Source: Cylindrotheca closterium (lineage: Eukaryota > Bacillariophyta > Bacillariophyceae > Bacillariales > Bacillariaceae). From it: DNA of 64,000 nt. Both the position numbers and the translations under genes were made by a program. The DNA is taken from the NCBI GenBank assembly GCA_933822405.4, contig CAKOGP040001914.1:186001-250000 (forward strand), written 5' to 3'. The notes beneath the pieces were generated by a model, which saw only the letters and a program-made list of their open reading frames with translations, had not been told where the DNA came from and searched no databases. This document shows, piece after piece, positions 40,403 to 51,826 of this stretch (position 1 is its first letter; every line of letters begins with the position of its first letter).

Positions 40403-41081
40403 AGGTAGTCAACCTTGTAAGCGCTGGGCAAGTGCACTAAATAAGAGAAGATTATCCATTTGTTGGCCAAGTACCGGTAGGCACCAGTAGGCTCTCCCTC
40501 AGTCGCTTAAGGGGGTGTTTATCTTAAAAATAACCTCTCAAGGGGATACCCCTACTACCGGTATACCCCAAACATGATGATAGATTATTCTGCATTATTC
40601 GTCGACGATCCATAACCCGGATATACGTTCAGCTGAAAGGCTCAAACGCGCGGACGAAAGGTCATTTGTTCCGGAATTGTTGTCTTCACTACTCCCCGGT
40701 ACCAAAATGGTATTAGTACCGCTATGTGCACCGGTACCTATTTTAATATTGGGAATAAAAAGGTGCCAGACATAATAATTGGAGACGACTTTAGTACTTT
40801 CCGCTCTACTGGCGTTCGTGATCAAAGTAGCTTGTTTTTATATATATTGAACTCCAAAAATTAAATGTCCACTCGCCATTCGTAAAAAAGAAGGTGTTCG
40901 CCCAATGAACTTGTCGTTAATTGAGGCTTATATCATTTCTCGAATTTGTCGAATCCGAAAGCATTTTGTTTGGTCCTGTAACCATGTCCTAAAAAGCCTG
41001 TCGGAGCATATATTTTGGGAGAAAAACACAAAAACCAGTAGATACTATACGCAGTAGAGTGAGTAATGAAACGATAGCATA
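40403..41081. other. Intergenic region with clustered palindromes
   Basis: 680 bp between genes 2 and 3. At 40470-40750 several short palindromes and inverted repeats cluster: AGGGGATACCCCT, ACCGGT twice, and GGTAC...GTACC arms. No coding frame is supported. Confidence 0.45.
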
Positions 41082-42655
41082 ATGAGCAGTGGTCATCAAG
41101 GATACAACTCTTTCTTGAATATCCTCCCATGTGGCACAAGAGGGAATATAAACTACGGTGATGAAATGGCTGTTCGATCGAGCACCTACATAACTGATTT
41201 GTTGCGAGAGAAGGAGGACCTTGACAAACATTTGGCATCCTCCATGAAGGTTTTGAGCGTGGAGGATCGGAAGCTGGCTTTGGAAGAAATTCACGGTGCT
41301 GCGCCGGCTGACCAAGAAGAACCTATTGTTGTGAATCAAAGGCTTGGGGAGATTGAATCCCATCTGACCAAATTGAAGACTAAGGGGTCTGCATATGATC
41401 TCGCATGTAATGAGAGCTTGGACTATGTTTCGAATCGAAATTTAAGCCTCATGTTTCTACGTTCCAATCGATATGATAGCAAGCTAGCAGCAGAGCAGAT
41501 AATCAAGTTCTTTGAATTGAAGAAGTTCCTTTTTGGTGCAGAGAAACTAACCAGGGATATTGTCTTTCAGGACCTTAGCGCTGAAGATAAGAAAAGTCTC
41601 GAAGAAGGCTCCTGTCAAGTATTGTCCAATAAAGACTCGATCAATAGGACGATCCTTCTGTTTGTACCTGGGCTACGAAGTCCAGTCTCAGTTGAAAGCG
41701 AGGCAAGGGCTAGGTTCTACCTCCTAATGAAGACTCTGAAGAAGTCAGACGATACACAACGGAGGGGCATCGTTGCGATCATCTATGCTGTGGCGGAATA
41801 TCAGGATCGTGAGAAGAAAGGGGTTGGTGCTTCATTATTCGCACGACTAGCTACTTGCTTACCCGTACCATGGGCTGGGATACACTTGTGCTGTGATGAT
41901 TTTAAGGTACGCTTTAGATTGATTGACAAATCAAATACTTTGCCTTGTCATGGGATTAATCCTCTCAATCTTTGCCAAAGGAATACGTCATTTTGCGGGC
42001 GTTCGTTACACTGCTACCAGCATTTGTGAAGGCAAAGTTTCGAGTTAATCTAGGCACCCACATGGAAGTTCAATATGCACTTCGTGGATTCGGTATCCCA
42101 GCTGGCTCCATTCCAATCTCTCCAACCAATTCCGCGCCTTTGCTCCAGAATCATTCCACATGGTGCCTGCAATCAGCATTTGAAGACAATCGCGACCATC
42201 CAACTGTCCAGAAAAATCAGCTAAATACTAGACCTTCGACTCCTAGCAAGAGGCTCGCGGAAGTAAGCTCAGCAGAATCTATGGCTGGGACTACCGGTGA
42301 GGGATTGAGTCATGAATCTCAAGTGAATCCGCAAGCAGGCGATGCGCTGTTGGGTCATGGCTTCAGGTTGAATCCAGGCAATTTGAAACTTCATGATATG
42401 ATACGTGAAATTGTCGATCACTATGATGCGGCGGAACGAAAGGGTGACAAAATGATAATATCTCGAAAGGTAGTTGAAGCCTTCAAGGCTTCTGGTTCCA
42501 GATTCTTATCATTTGACGGCAATACCAGGAGTTGGTCCATTGTGAACGACAAGGTTGCACGGAACAAGGTGGCCAAGGCGATTCGGAATCGTCGTCGATC
42601 AGTGGAAGCAGGGAACAACAATAAGGCAACACTCTCAAGGCACGGAACTCCCTAG
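41082..42655 (+). CDS. CRAL-TRIO plus DUF6824 protein 3
   Basis: Two exons (41082-41906 and 41981-42655; 74-bp intron) give 499 residues. It has the leader REKEDLDKHLASSMKVLSVE, the CRAL-TRIO-like region (LSLMFLRSNRYDSKLAAEQI to IVAIIYAVAEYQ) and the DUF6824-like end (DALLGHGFRLNPGN, SRFLSFDG, ARNKVAKAIRNRRR). The phase-0 intron falls after CCDDFK and joins to EYVILRAF, matching the uninterrupted DDYKQYILLKAF of protein 1. Reading through the intron gives an early stop. The linker is Ser/Pro-rich. Confidence 0.75.
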
Positions 42656-43139
42656 AAAGTGGATAATACAAGAAGCCATCGTTTTAGCCTATAGCACTTA
42701 ATTGTAGTGCAAATATTTTTTTTTAAAGTTCAATTTTGACACCAACAACCTGATGAGCGCACCTCACATTATTTATCTCACACGGCATACAAAATGTACT
42801 GCGCGTAGGTAGTTTTTCAAAAGTGGCAAAAACGGTTACATCGTTCTGATTTGGCGCAACCGACCCGCATGGATTGTACAATACGTCACCTTTTTGATGA
42901 CGCAGTAGTGTGATTCGAGTACCGGGTGCGTGCACATTGAAAGAGTGGTCCCAGTTTGAAGTAGTCTTTTTTATTGTCGGCCGAACTAAAAAACAGTCAC
43001 GACCAATGAAGTTGCATAAAATACTCCGTAGCCATCCTGTGTGAATGTGTTCTCCATATATATACTGTAGATGATCCGCATTCAGCACAGGTATTCTACT
43101 GCAGTAGAATACCGTTTTTGTTTGCTTACAAACAACAAC
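42656..43139. other. Intergenic region before CRAL-TRIO/DUF6824 gene 4
   Basis: Contains the 3' end of gene 3 and the presumed promoter of gene 4, with a TATA run at 43056-43063. A minus-strand frame here overlaps both genes' flanks and lacks a domain. Confidence 0.45.
43056..43063 (+). promoter_or_regulatory. Possible TATA box of CRAL-TRIO/DUF6824 gene 4
   Basis: TATATATA lies 84 bp before the ATG at 43140 but only 15 bp before an upstream in-frame ATG at 43071. If transcription starts about 25-30 bp downstream, the 43071 ATG would be excluded. This supports the 43140 start. Confidence 0.4.
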
Positions 43140-44773
43140 ATGACCTTTCATGAACCGTTTTCCAATCCACAAGAGTCTGAATCTGAGACAAACTGCCTGA
43201 CCTGTATCAATCCAATAAGAAAGCCAAGAGCAATGAATCGATGGTCATTAGCTCCGCGGGACCATGAAACCAGAGAGAAGCAGGACTTGGACAGGGAATT
43301 CGCTGCCAAAATGAACAGCTTGAGCTTGGTGGACCGAGAAATCGTACTGGAAGAGCTTCATGGTGTGAAAAGTGCAAAAAGAAGCACCACGAGTAGCTTT
43401 AGTTCCATCAGCGCTAACCCCAGGAACAGCAAGAAGTATCATCAGAGCGAAACAACCAGTAGCAGCGAGTCCTCTGCCGAATCGATGCACCCACTGATCG
43501 ACGCGATGCAAAACTTGCAGAAGCACCTAGTGGACATGAAGAGAGGGACAGCATACGAGCGAGTAGAGATCGAGAACCCCGCATATGTCTCAAACATTGA
43601 CTTTCGCCTCATGTTTCTGCGTGCCAATTCGTTTGATGTAAAGGCTACCGCAACACAAATGATCCGTCACTTGGATCTGAAGCAATCATTATTTGGCAAG
43701 GAGAAACTGACCAAGGACATTACACTTAATGATCTTGATGGAGATGATAGGAATTTTCTTGAACAGGGGAGTTTGCAAGTCCTTCCTTGTGATTCCGCTG
43801 GAAGAGAGATTTTTCTCTGTTTCAAAGGGTTGGGAGCACCGAAGTCATTGGAAAGTGAATTGCGAGTGATGTTTTATATTGTCATGACAATGTGTGAGAC
43901 AGAAGAAAAACAAAAGAAAGGAGGAGTTAAAATTCTTTATCTTGTGGAGGACTTCAAAGCAAAATCAAATGAGAATTTCCCAAAGCATGGTGAATTGTTC
44001 ATGGCTACACCAATGGATTGGAAGGGAATACACGTATGCAATGACGACTACAAACAATACCTACTGTTGAGTACCGTGATGGTACGAAATTCTGACCTTC
44101 CATTTTGGTTTGTATCATGACCTATCCTTTTCTGACTCTCCTTTTTTCTTTCCGCTTCACACTGTAGCATCTCATGCCTCCTAAACAATCCGCGAAATTC
44201 AGGGTGCATTTTGGGAGCCATACCGAGTGCCTCTATAACTTGCGCAGCTATGGCATCGGGAATGGAATCATTCCGATCAATCCCAAAGACAACAGCCCTG
44301 TCTTTCACCACCACAAAGTTTGGTTGAATGATCGCGTTATCCGAGACAATGAGAAAGAAATGAAACGACTTGGAAAGAAATCTCAACCTGCGGAGGTTGC
44401 TTCTCTGGCACACGACCGTGCTTCCCCAGATACTCAAGCAAAATCCCTGTCTGACAGCAGTATGACCGATGCTATTGTCGAGATTCAGCCGAGACCGCAG
44501 GATATGCTCTTCGGCAAAGAATACAAATTTCATCCTGGAAACGCTCGGCTTCATGCTATTGTGGTCCAACATGAGCTCGAATATGATGACATTGAGGGCA
44601 AGAAGGACAAAATAGCTTTTGTTGGTCGTATTGTACACGATATCCAAGCGACTGGGACAAGGTTCCTCATATTCGATGAAGCTACAAAGCAGTGGAAGTT
44701 GGTCCCCATAAAAGAGGCCAGGAACAAGATTTCCAAGGCAATTCGGAACCGACGGAGAACAAGGGAATCATAG
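43140..44773 (+). CDS. CRAL-TRIO plus DUF6824 protein 4
   Basis: Two exons (43140-44081 and 44168-44773; 86-bp intron) give 515 residues. Start at 43140 (MTFHEPFSNPQ) is chosen from the TATA position. The leader (REKQDLDREFAAKMNSLSL) carries a Ser-rich insert not seen in the others. The CRAL-TRIO-like part includes FRLMFLRANSFDVKATATQM and KEKLTKDITLNDLDGDDRNF. The DUF6824-like end has DMLFGKEYKFHPGN, TRFLIFDE and ARNKISKAIRNRRR. The phase-0 intron lies after LLLSTVM, a third distinct intron site in the family. It ends 122 bp from the convergent C2CD5-like gene. Confidence 0.75.
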
Positions 44774-44895
44774 TAGCTATAAACTATTTCTCTTGATATA
44801 TGAACATGTTTTTATGATTCTTATAGTGCACTCATTTCTGGAAGCAAGTGCAATCAATCACAGAGCTTCCAATTATATTCTATCGGTTCAACGGG

Positions 44896-47800
44896 TTATG
44901 TTGAGGAAGCTCTCCGCCTTCTCTCGGCAAAGTTTTCAGCTGCGTCGCTACGATTTGTTCCATTCGCAGTCTCAGCTTGGCTGTATTTCACCCTTACGGC
45001 ACACCCAGACAGTGAAATCACATTGTATACTTGCGATTTGTATACCCGTCCACCGGACTCAGCTGGGACCGCGCGATATGCTTTGACAAAAAAAATCATT
45101 AGTCTGTTAAAAATAGGACACATGACAACGATACAATAAGACCAATCAAAGACTTACCAAGCATTGCATTGCCACCGAGTGACGCCACGTGTGCTCGGGC
45201 TATCGCATTACACTCTGTAATAAAACGATTGAACTCAGTAGCTTCCAATCCACTCGATTCTCGCACAAAATGCATCGAGACAGTTCCCAGATATTCGACA
45301 ACCTGCATCATAGAGCAATGAGAGTGAGACAATCGACATTTCCAATGATATTATTCCTCTAGTGTTTTGACATACGCTTGCATCGCTGATGTAATAGAGT
45401 GGCGTCAATTCCACGGGTACTTCCGCAATTACTGTTGGAGTTGGTGCCGTCGGCGGTAATGGCTGTTTCAAAGACGGTGCAAAGTGCCCAATAGGAACAC
45501 TCCGAATACGTGCAAGTGCCGCTGCTGGTGATGAATTTGCTACTCGAGTGCGCCCTTCTGACTTGTGGCGAGAATGCATAGGAGACCGCGGGGACAGAGG
45601 CGTGTCGTCTGACTCGCTGATAGTGAAGGGCTCAGAGAATGAATAATCCGGAGGTATTGGCGGGACAGTGTTTGTATTCGCCCTGGCTGATTGAACGGCA
45701 TGGGCGTCTTGGTGTGCTTGACTGCGATGCAGCTGTTTCATCTCGTCACTGAGCTTATCCACAATCACTGTAGCTCTATTCTGACTAATGGACGGAGTGG
45801 GCGAAGTCAACAGCAATGCACCTTTCTCGATTTCTCTCGACAGCTCACGCTGTTCCAAATCCTCTTTCTTTCGGAGCTTTAGTTCCTCCAAAACAGAGGA
45901 GTCCGAATCGTCACCGTTCGCTTCCAAGCGGGTGCCCGTTCTCTCGAGAACAACTTTTCCGGTGCAAATCAATTCAATCATGTCGTCGGGAGTGAGATTC
46001 ACCTGTGTCCTGACGCCACATACAATTGCTGGCGAGTAGCTAGCCAGCTGAGAGCATAACTTGGCGAACAGTTCTTGGAAGAGCGAGCTGAAGAATTGAT
46101 TGCTCCTTGTACCTCGTAACGCAGAACTGTCCCATTGGAACCGAAGCATAGACATGACTATTTGACCATCAGTGCGCTGATGTGGTTTTGACCCTATGCC
46201 AGTGCCAAACTCGGGCATGCTTTGAGATGTACACATACGGATTCCTTCCGGTAGGTTTTTGTCGAGCAAGACACTGAGAAAGTCTTCATCTGTTTCGTCA
46301 TCGATTTCGAGGACAAAAGGGGCCTTATCGTCTCGATACTTTCTTCGGCGCCTTCGTCTTTGACCTTTGCGAGTAGCAAGCTGTCCAGCGTTGTCAAGGT
46401 CCTCAAGGTCTATATCAAGGTCTACATCCGAGTCTCCAGGCACGATCGTTTCAACTCCACGATGACCACTGTTTCTGTTGATCAAATCGTCCTCGCCACC
46501 AAAATGGCCGCTCACGTCAGTGCCTGAAGCAAAACCTGTCTCGAAAGACTGGGCCAGCTTGCCACGCGCCCTATCTTCTGCCGACATTTCGTCACGATTA
46601 GAGCCGACGCTCGACTCCGTGTTCATCTTCCCGGCCTCTTCCTTTTGTGGCGACTCTTTTTCACTCTCGCTATCACTTGAACTGCTCGATGAAGAACTGG
46701 AGGTTGAACTGTCAGACGATGAGCTCGAATCAAGAAGGTCGTGTCGCTCAGAACCCTCAGGTACAGCTTCGGTAGGAGTACTCAGTTGACTGGAATGGAG
46801 ATGCAAAGACTTGGGAAGGGGCGTATCGTCATTCAAGTGCAGGTCATCTTCGCTATTGCGGCGTTCCTTTTCTCTCTTTCGTCCTTCTCTTTTCCACTTC
46901 GCTTCACGCCGAGCCCAAGATTTCTGTCGGGAGTTTTGTCTTGCACTCGAATACTTCTTGCGGATTCGCTCTAGGTGCCTGTCTGCAGCCTGCGAGAGCC
47001 GTTGCCTGTTTTGCGCGGAGATTTTTTCAATTTGATTCTGAAGTTCGACGAGTTGGTGATCCTGTTGTTGTAGTGGTGATGTGTTAGTACAAGTGTGTTC
47101 AGAAAAAGTGAAACCAAGTTTCAACCACGAGAAACAACATACCTCTTCATCTTGAACTGCAATGGTTCTTGATATCTCCAGAACGCGAGGTGCTGGCATC
47201 GCACTACAGTATACTGCGGTAGCGGTTAGGGTGGCAACAATCAAGCTGCGTCCAACGTCCACTTCAGATTTCAAGCTAAAGGCCGCATTACGTCCAGAAA
47301 CTTTCAACTTGAGCATTAATTGCCGAGCCAGGTCATACTCCAAGAAGGGAAGCGCCTCACTCACTGCCAGAGCATCACTTTCTCCCGTAGAAGGCTGTCG
47401 AGAACGGCAGACACGAGCCTGTACAAACACTCCAGACCCTCGAATTGGAAGCCGAGAAGGGGGTTCACAGGTCGCTAAAAGGCATTCTGGTACCCATTTC
47501 TTCCCACAACACAAACAAGGAACAAGCTTCATGTTTTGGAATGGAGCCAGTTTGTGGTGATACGGCACATGTGCATAACTGCATGGTTTTGCTGCCCTTG
47601 CTCTGATCACTCCTCTCTTTCCATGTACTTTGCGCGGGAGAGTAATCTCGGCACCTTTCTCTATTGAAGAATCGTCACCAGTCTGACTCTTCATTTCTGA
47701 AGTGCGTCGATACCGTCGTTCCAATGCCTCGTTCCCTCCTCTTCCTGACTTGTCATTGAGAATATCATCATCCACTCCCGACCAGGTAGGATCTTGCCAA

Positions 47801-49281
47801 GTGTTAATTTGCCTCTGAAGCGATAGATCTGGTAGCCCTCGAATGGTACACGCCGTTCCTGTGATGGATAAGATTGCAGTATCATCGTAGATAGTAACAG
47901 CCTCAAGATATCCAATGACATGAGTGCAGCATAATACTTTTGCGTGAGATCTGATTTCTGCTCGAAGCTCTTGCCACCAAGAGTCTCTCGTTTCCTGATC
48001 GGAAAGCTTTGACGCCAGGTTTCCGAGATACTTGATGCTCCTTGCTGTCACGAGACCACCGATTCGGACACGAACACGAGGATCGAAGTCCGTCATGGTG
48101 AGAAGCTCGACTTCATCATCATCCTGATCTTCTGGTGGATTTAGGTTGAACCTTGTTGAGGAAGCTACACGATTGTGACCTTCTGGCATTGGTCTAGGAA
48201 GAGGAGGCCTGGAATCTTCACGTTCGCTGTCTGTATGCGGTGCTAGCGATGACATTGACTGAGGTCTTGCCTGAATCCGTTCAATCCTCACGCAAGTACC
48301 ATAGGATCGTGCCTGAAGCAGTGTTCTTAGCGACAATTTATATAAAGTTGCAGTTGTAGATATTCGGTACCTGTATTCATTGACTTACCACAATTCCAGA
48401 ATCTCCTTCCATGTCAAAATTCTGATGATATCCAAGAACAGCATTGCCACCTGGAAGCAACAAAGTCAGACCCGAATGTGACTTTGAATCATTGCTACAA
48501 ACTGAAATTATGTTCACATACCTCGCTCCAGAACTGTTTTACACATTTTTCTCCTCACACTGGCATCAAGAAGGTAGAGCAGAGTTTGCCTTGACTCATG
48601 AGAGACTCTGGCACGCCTAAAGTTTTCGCTCCATTTATATTCGACATCATCCGCGGCAATTAATTCTTCCACGAAACCAAATACATGGGTTACTTCAAAC
48701 CCTGACGCCGAGTCCAATGTCGAGATATGCAACAGTTGTACCCCCGCAGAGCTATCTCGAAATGGATTCTCATCTCCAATGAAGTTGAGCTTGACCGACA
48801 AATTCAATTCTCCTGTGATCCCCCCAAGGGTATCATACACAGGGAACCAACCATCAATCTTGGACTCCCCATTTTCATCATCATATCGAATAGCTGTTTG
48901 GGTGAGCAAAGGATTCAAATCAATATATACCAATCCAATCAATTCGTCTTGACCAATAGAATCAGAGTGACAAACTCGAAAGATGAGCGGCTCGTCTTGA
49001 AGCAACTTGTCGTCCACTTCAAATCGACAATCCTCGTCCCAAATCGGATACCTGGACTGTCGACAAATCCTGGTTCTCGTACTATGAACCTTTTGTTTCC
49101 CTTTTCCTTCTTCTTCATCCGCGATATTGTAGTGACCTCCTAAAGTGACGATGACATAGGAGCCAATCAGCGCACTGACACTCCGCAGACCACTACTCAC
49201 TCCCGAACTGAACTTGGAGTGGCTGGAGGATGCGGAAAGATTCCGGCCACCCTTCACGCGGACTTTGACAGTGGATGGCAT
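44896..49281 (-). CDS. C2CD5 (CDP138)-like C2-domain protein
   Basis: Six exons (49281-48522, 48450-48389, 48312-47143, 47061-45376, 45302-45158, 45080-44896; introns of 71-81 bp) give 1,335 residues. The N-terminal C2 domain has [19 protein letters not shown] and [11 protein letters not shown]. It continues with [17 protein letters not shown], the [19 protein letters not shown] block, [36 protein letters not shown], and near the end [16 protein letters not shown] and [11 protein letters not shown]. These match the full order of animal C2CD5, including both YbjQ-like C-terminal blocks. A charged insert of about 150 residues with a coiled coil and Ser runs makes it longer than animal forms. 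In animals C2CD5 promotes vesicle-membrane fusion; here a trafficking role is inferred. Intron 3 (81 bp) is in frame and stop-free. Confidence 0.85.
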
Positions 49282-49791
49282 CCCAAATTAGATGGCTGTA
49301 TCAGAAATAATGGCAAATCAATATGCTGTCTCTCTGGTGATTGGTGTACTGAATGAATCGAGTATGGCGGTAGCTGATGGCAGATTTGAGATTTGATTTG
49401 ATAAGATGCGATGCGATATGCACTCATTTTGCGACGATATACAGTGACATACATTATATCTGAAGTGTGCTGATGCGCAGTTGAAATTTGCGCAGTTGAC
49501 TAATCCGACGTTTTGTTGGTCGGCCAAGTCAAAGAAATCTCAACAGGAATGAAAAACGGATGTCAAGCCCAATTTTTTGCGACGTTGGAGTATACTTCCG
49601 GGTTGTTTTGTTTCTCCGGCCAAAAATTCAAACTGGCGGGAAGCATTCGTCATTTCTGTCGAGGCCAAATTTGTTGTGCACAGTTGTTTTCTTGTGATTG
49701 CTGAGAGTCACATACAAACACACACACAAGAGCGTGGTAAAAAATAAACCATTGCATACCGTTGGGATCCTACCTATTGATAAGAAAGACG
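49282..49791. other. Divergent intergenic region between C2CD5-like and sulfotransferase-like C
   Basis: 510 bp between two start codons on opposite strands, thus a likely bidirectional promoter region. It carries a short CACACACA run near 49715-49730. No coding frame is supported. Confidence 0.45.
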
Positions 49792-50861
49792 ATGAAGCTC
49801 ACCAGCAAAAGCCCCAGCAGGGGGAATTCACCGACACGAGGGTCTCGGGGAGGACTTTGCACTCTGCTATGCTACATGACGTTCTTCGCAGCGTCGGCTT
49901 TGGTGTTGACGACTGTGGACTTTTCTCAACTTGCCTCGCTCGATAAGGCACCGAAGAAGGCACCAAAGAAGAAGAGAAAGATTAAGCAAATCACTGTTCT
50001 TGGAGAGCGAAACTCTGGGACTCGATGGACCTACGGGTATGTTTATTTGTTCTGAAGATGTGTGTGTGTCGTGTGTGTTCGTGATCTGTTGCTTTCAATG
50101 ATGTCAGTATTTTCTAACTGCAAAATGTTCCATATTCATCTTTCGGACACAGTCACTTGTCTAAGTGCTTTAATCATTCCATCCCTGTGACTAGAACATT
50201 GACGAGGTACAAGCATTGGTTTCAGGAGCCTGTTTACGACAGATACCCTCATGACACGCTCGTCGTTATGCAATTCCGTAATCCGTATGATTGGTTCAAG
50301 GCCATGCAAAGAGTTCCCCATCACTCTCCGGCACATGTGCAATATCGGGATCATGATAAGTGGAAGCAATTTTTAACGACGCCCTGGACCATGGAACGCA
50401 TTGGACTAGATCGCTGGGACAATCACACGGAACCCTGTCAGCAAAACTTTCAATGGAAGGATCTTATCAGCTGTCCAGTCTATCCAATTCCAAAGGAAGA
50501 AGTCACAGAGCATACTTATTCGAATCACCAACCCTTTTATGAAATGAGAAATGACGGTAGTGGCAAACCATATGACAATATTATGGAGTTGAGAACGGAC
50601 AAGATTCGAAATTTCATGACGGTCAAGGACTATGAAGGTGTCGCAGATGTTTGGATCACGCAGTACGAGTATCTATTGACAAAGGGTACCAAGAAATTGG
50701 TAGATCAGGTGGCCAAAGAAACTGGAATTAAACCAAAGTGTGAACCATATGAAGGACAGAACCGCAGGTCGAGAGTGGTGGAGGCAGAGATGGCAGAATT
50801 CATTCGAGAAAATCTGGACTGGGAAGTGGAGTCATGGATTGGGTACAAGCCACACAAATAG
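49792..50861 (+). CDS. Sulfotransferase-like type II membrane protein C
   Basis: Two exons (49792-50036 and 50153-50861; 116-bp intron) give 317 residues. I start at ATG 49792 (MKLTSKSPSRGNSP). A short basic tail precedes a signal anchor (LLCYMTFFAASALVLTTV) and a Lys-rich stem. ITVLGERNSGTRW and VVMQFRNPYDWFKAM are the PAPS-loop-like and 3'-phosphate-like motifs. The catalytic part is clearly related to A and B but much more diverged than they are from each other. The intron interrupts the same Gly codon (WTYG/HLSKCFNHS). Its distance from A and B shows the family is older than the A/B duplication. Confidence 0.75.
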
Positions 50862-51150
50862 ACGAGCAAGCAAATATGATTGTAAATGCTTGTGAATATA
50901 AGCTCATACATTTTTTAATATTAAAATATATTATTGACAGTAGTCCTATTGTTTTGCTTAGAAGATGAACATGAATACTGCTGAAATCTAAAGTCAAGTG
51001 ACGATTCTAATTGAGGCACTGAGAATTGCTCTTTTTCACGTTCCGATGGTGATGTCTCTCCAATTCGAATGTTGCAGTTGGGATTGACTCCATCCTTTTT
51101 TTTGTCACTTGCTGGTTTGTCAATAATTGATCAAATGCACTCACTATACA

Positions 51151-51663
51151 CTATACCTGTCCTTTCAATTCTTGATTGACGTACGCCAAGACTCTGCGCA
51201 TATCTACGGCTCTTGCTGACAACTCTGCAATGGCAGGATCATCTGCGCCGAGTTCCTGCAACTTTTCTGTTGTTGCAATGAGTTGGTCCATCTTGCCGTC
51301 AAGCTTTTGAGACAAAATGTCAAAGCTGGCCACCAAAGCAACCAAATCTGGACTCATGTTGGTAGGACCCGCACTCATGTCGGGAGCAATTTTGCGACTG
51401 TGGCTATCGGCAGCCTCCAACTCCTCCACAATATCCCAGGCAACCTTGCATTCTTGGCCCGCTGGGTTCATTGCACAAATCCTTTGTGCCTCGGCGATTG
51501 CCTCTTCAACACTCGAATACATGTTGAGGTTGGTGCTCGAAGAAGGTGCCCTATTTTTGGACCGAATCATCGACATCGATGATGATGTGGGAGCTTGTAC
51601 ATTGAAGGAACTAGCTGTTTGAAGAAGCCATAGAAAGCTGACTGCGGCTATCGATTTCATCAT
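51151..51663 (-). CDS. CP12-like plastid protein with C-terminal helical extension
   Basis: A single-exon protein of 170 residues from ATG 51663. A signal peptide (SIAAVSFLWLLQTASS) is followed by FNVQAP, the Phe-type cleavage motif of diatom plastid proteins. At about residues 50-90 the sequence EEAIAEAQRICAMNPAGQEC then KVAWDIVEELEAADSH matches the CP12 core, including its Cys pair and AWD-VEEL motif. CP12 links GAPDH and PRK in the Calvin cycle under redox control. The usual C-terminal Cys pair is absent; instead residues 115-165 look like a coiled coil (FDILSQKLDGKMDQLIATTE). Diatom CP12 proteins with helical, dimeric behaviour are known. Whether this one still docks GAPDH cannot be told. 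Confidence 0.78.
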   Translation of the reverse strand: MMKSIAAVSFLWLLQTASSFNVQAPTSSSMSMIRSKNRAPSSSTNLNMYSSVEEAIAEAQRICAMNPAGQECKVAWDIVEELEAADSHSRKIAPDMSAGPTNMSPDLVALVASFDILSQKLDGKMDQLIATTEKLQELGADDPAIAELSARAVDMRRVLAYVNQELKGQV

Positions 51664-51826
51664 GTTTTATGTTATTGTTCGGAAAAAGATTTTATGATTT
51701 GCAATGTTGACTTCAATGTTCTTTCACTGCTTGTCCTCATGTGCGTACGCGTACGTATGCGAGTCGAAAATCTGCGAAGTCTTAGTTTTTTACAATTCGT
51801 ACTACCGTTATGATAATCTAAAGTAT

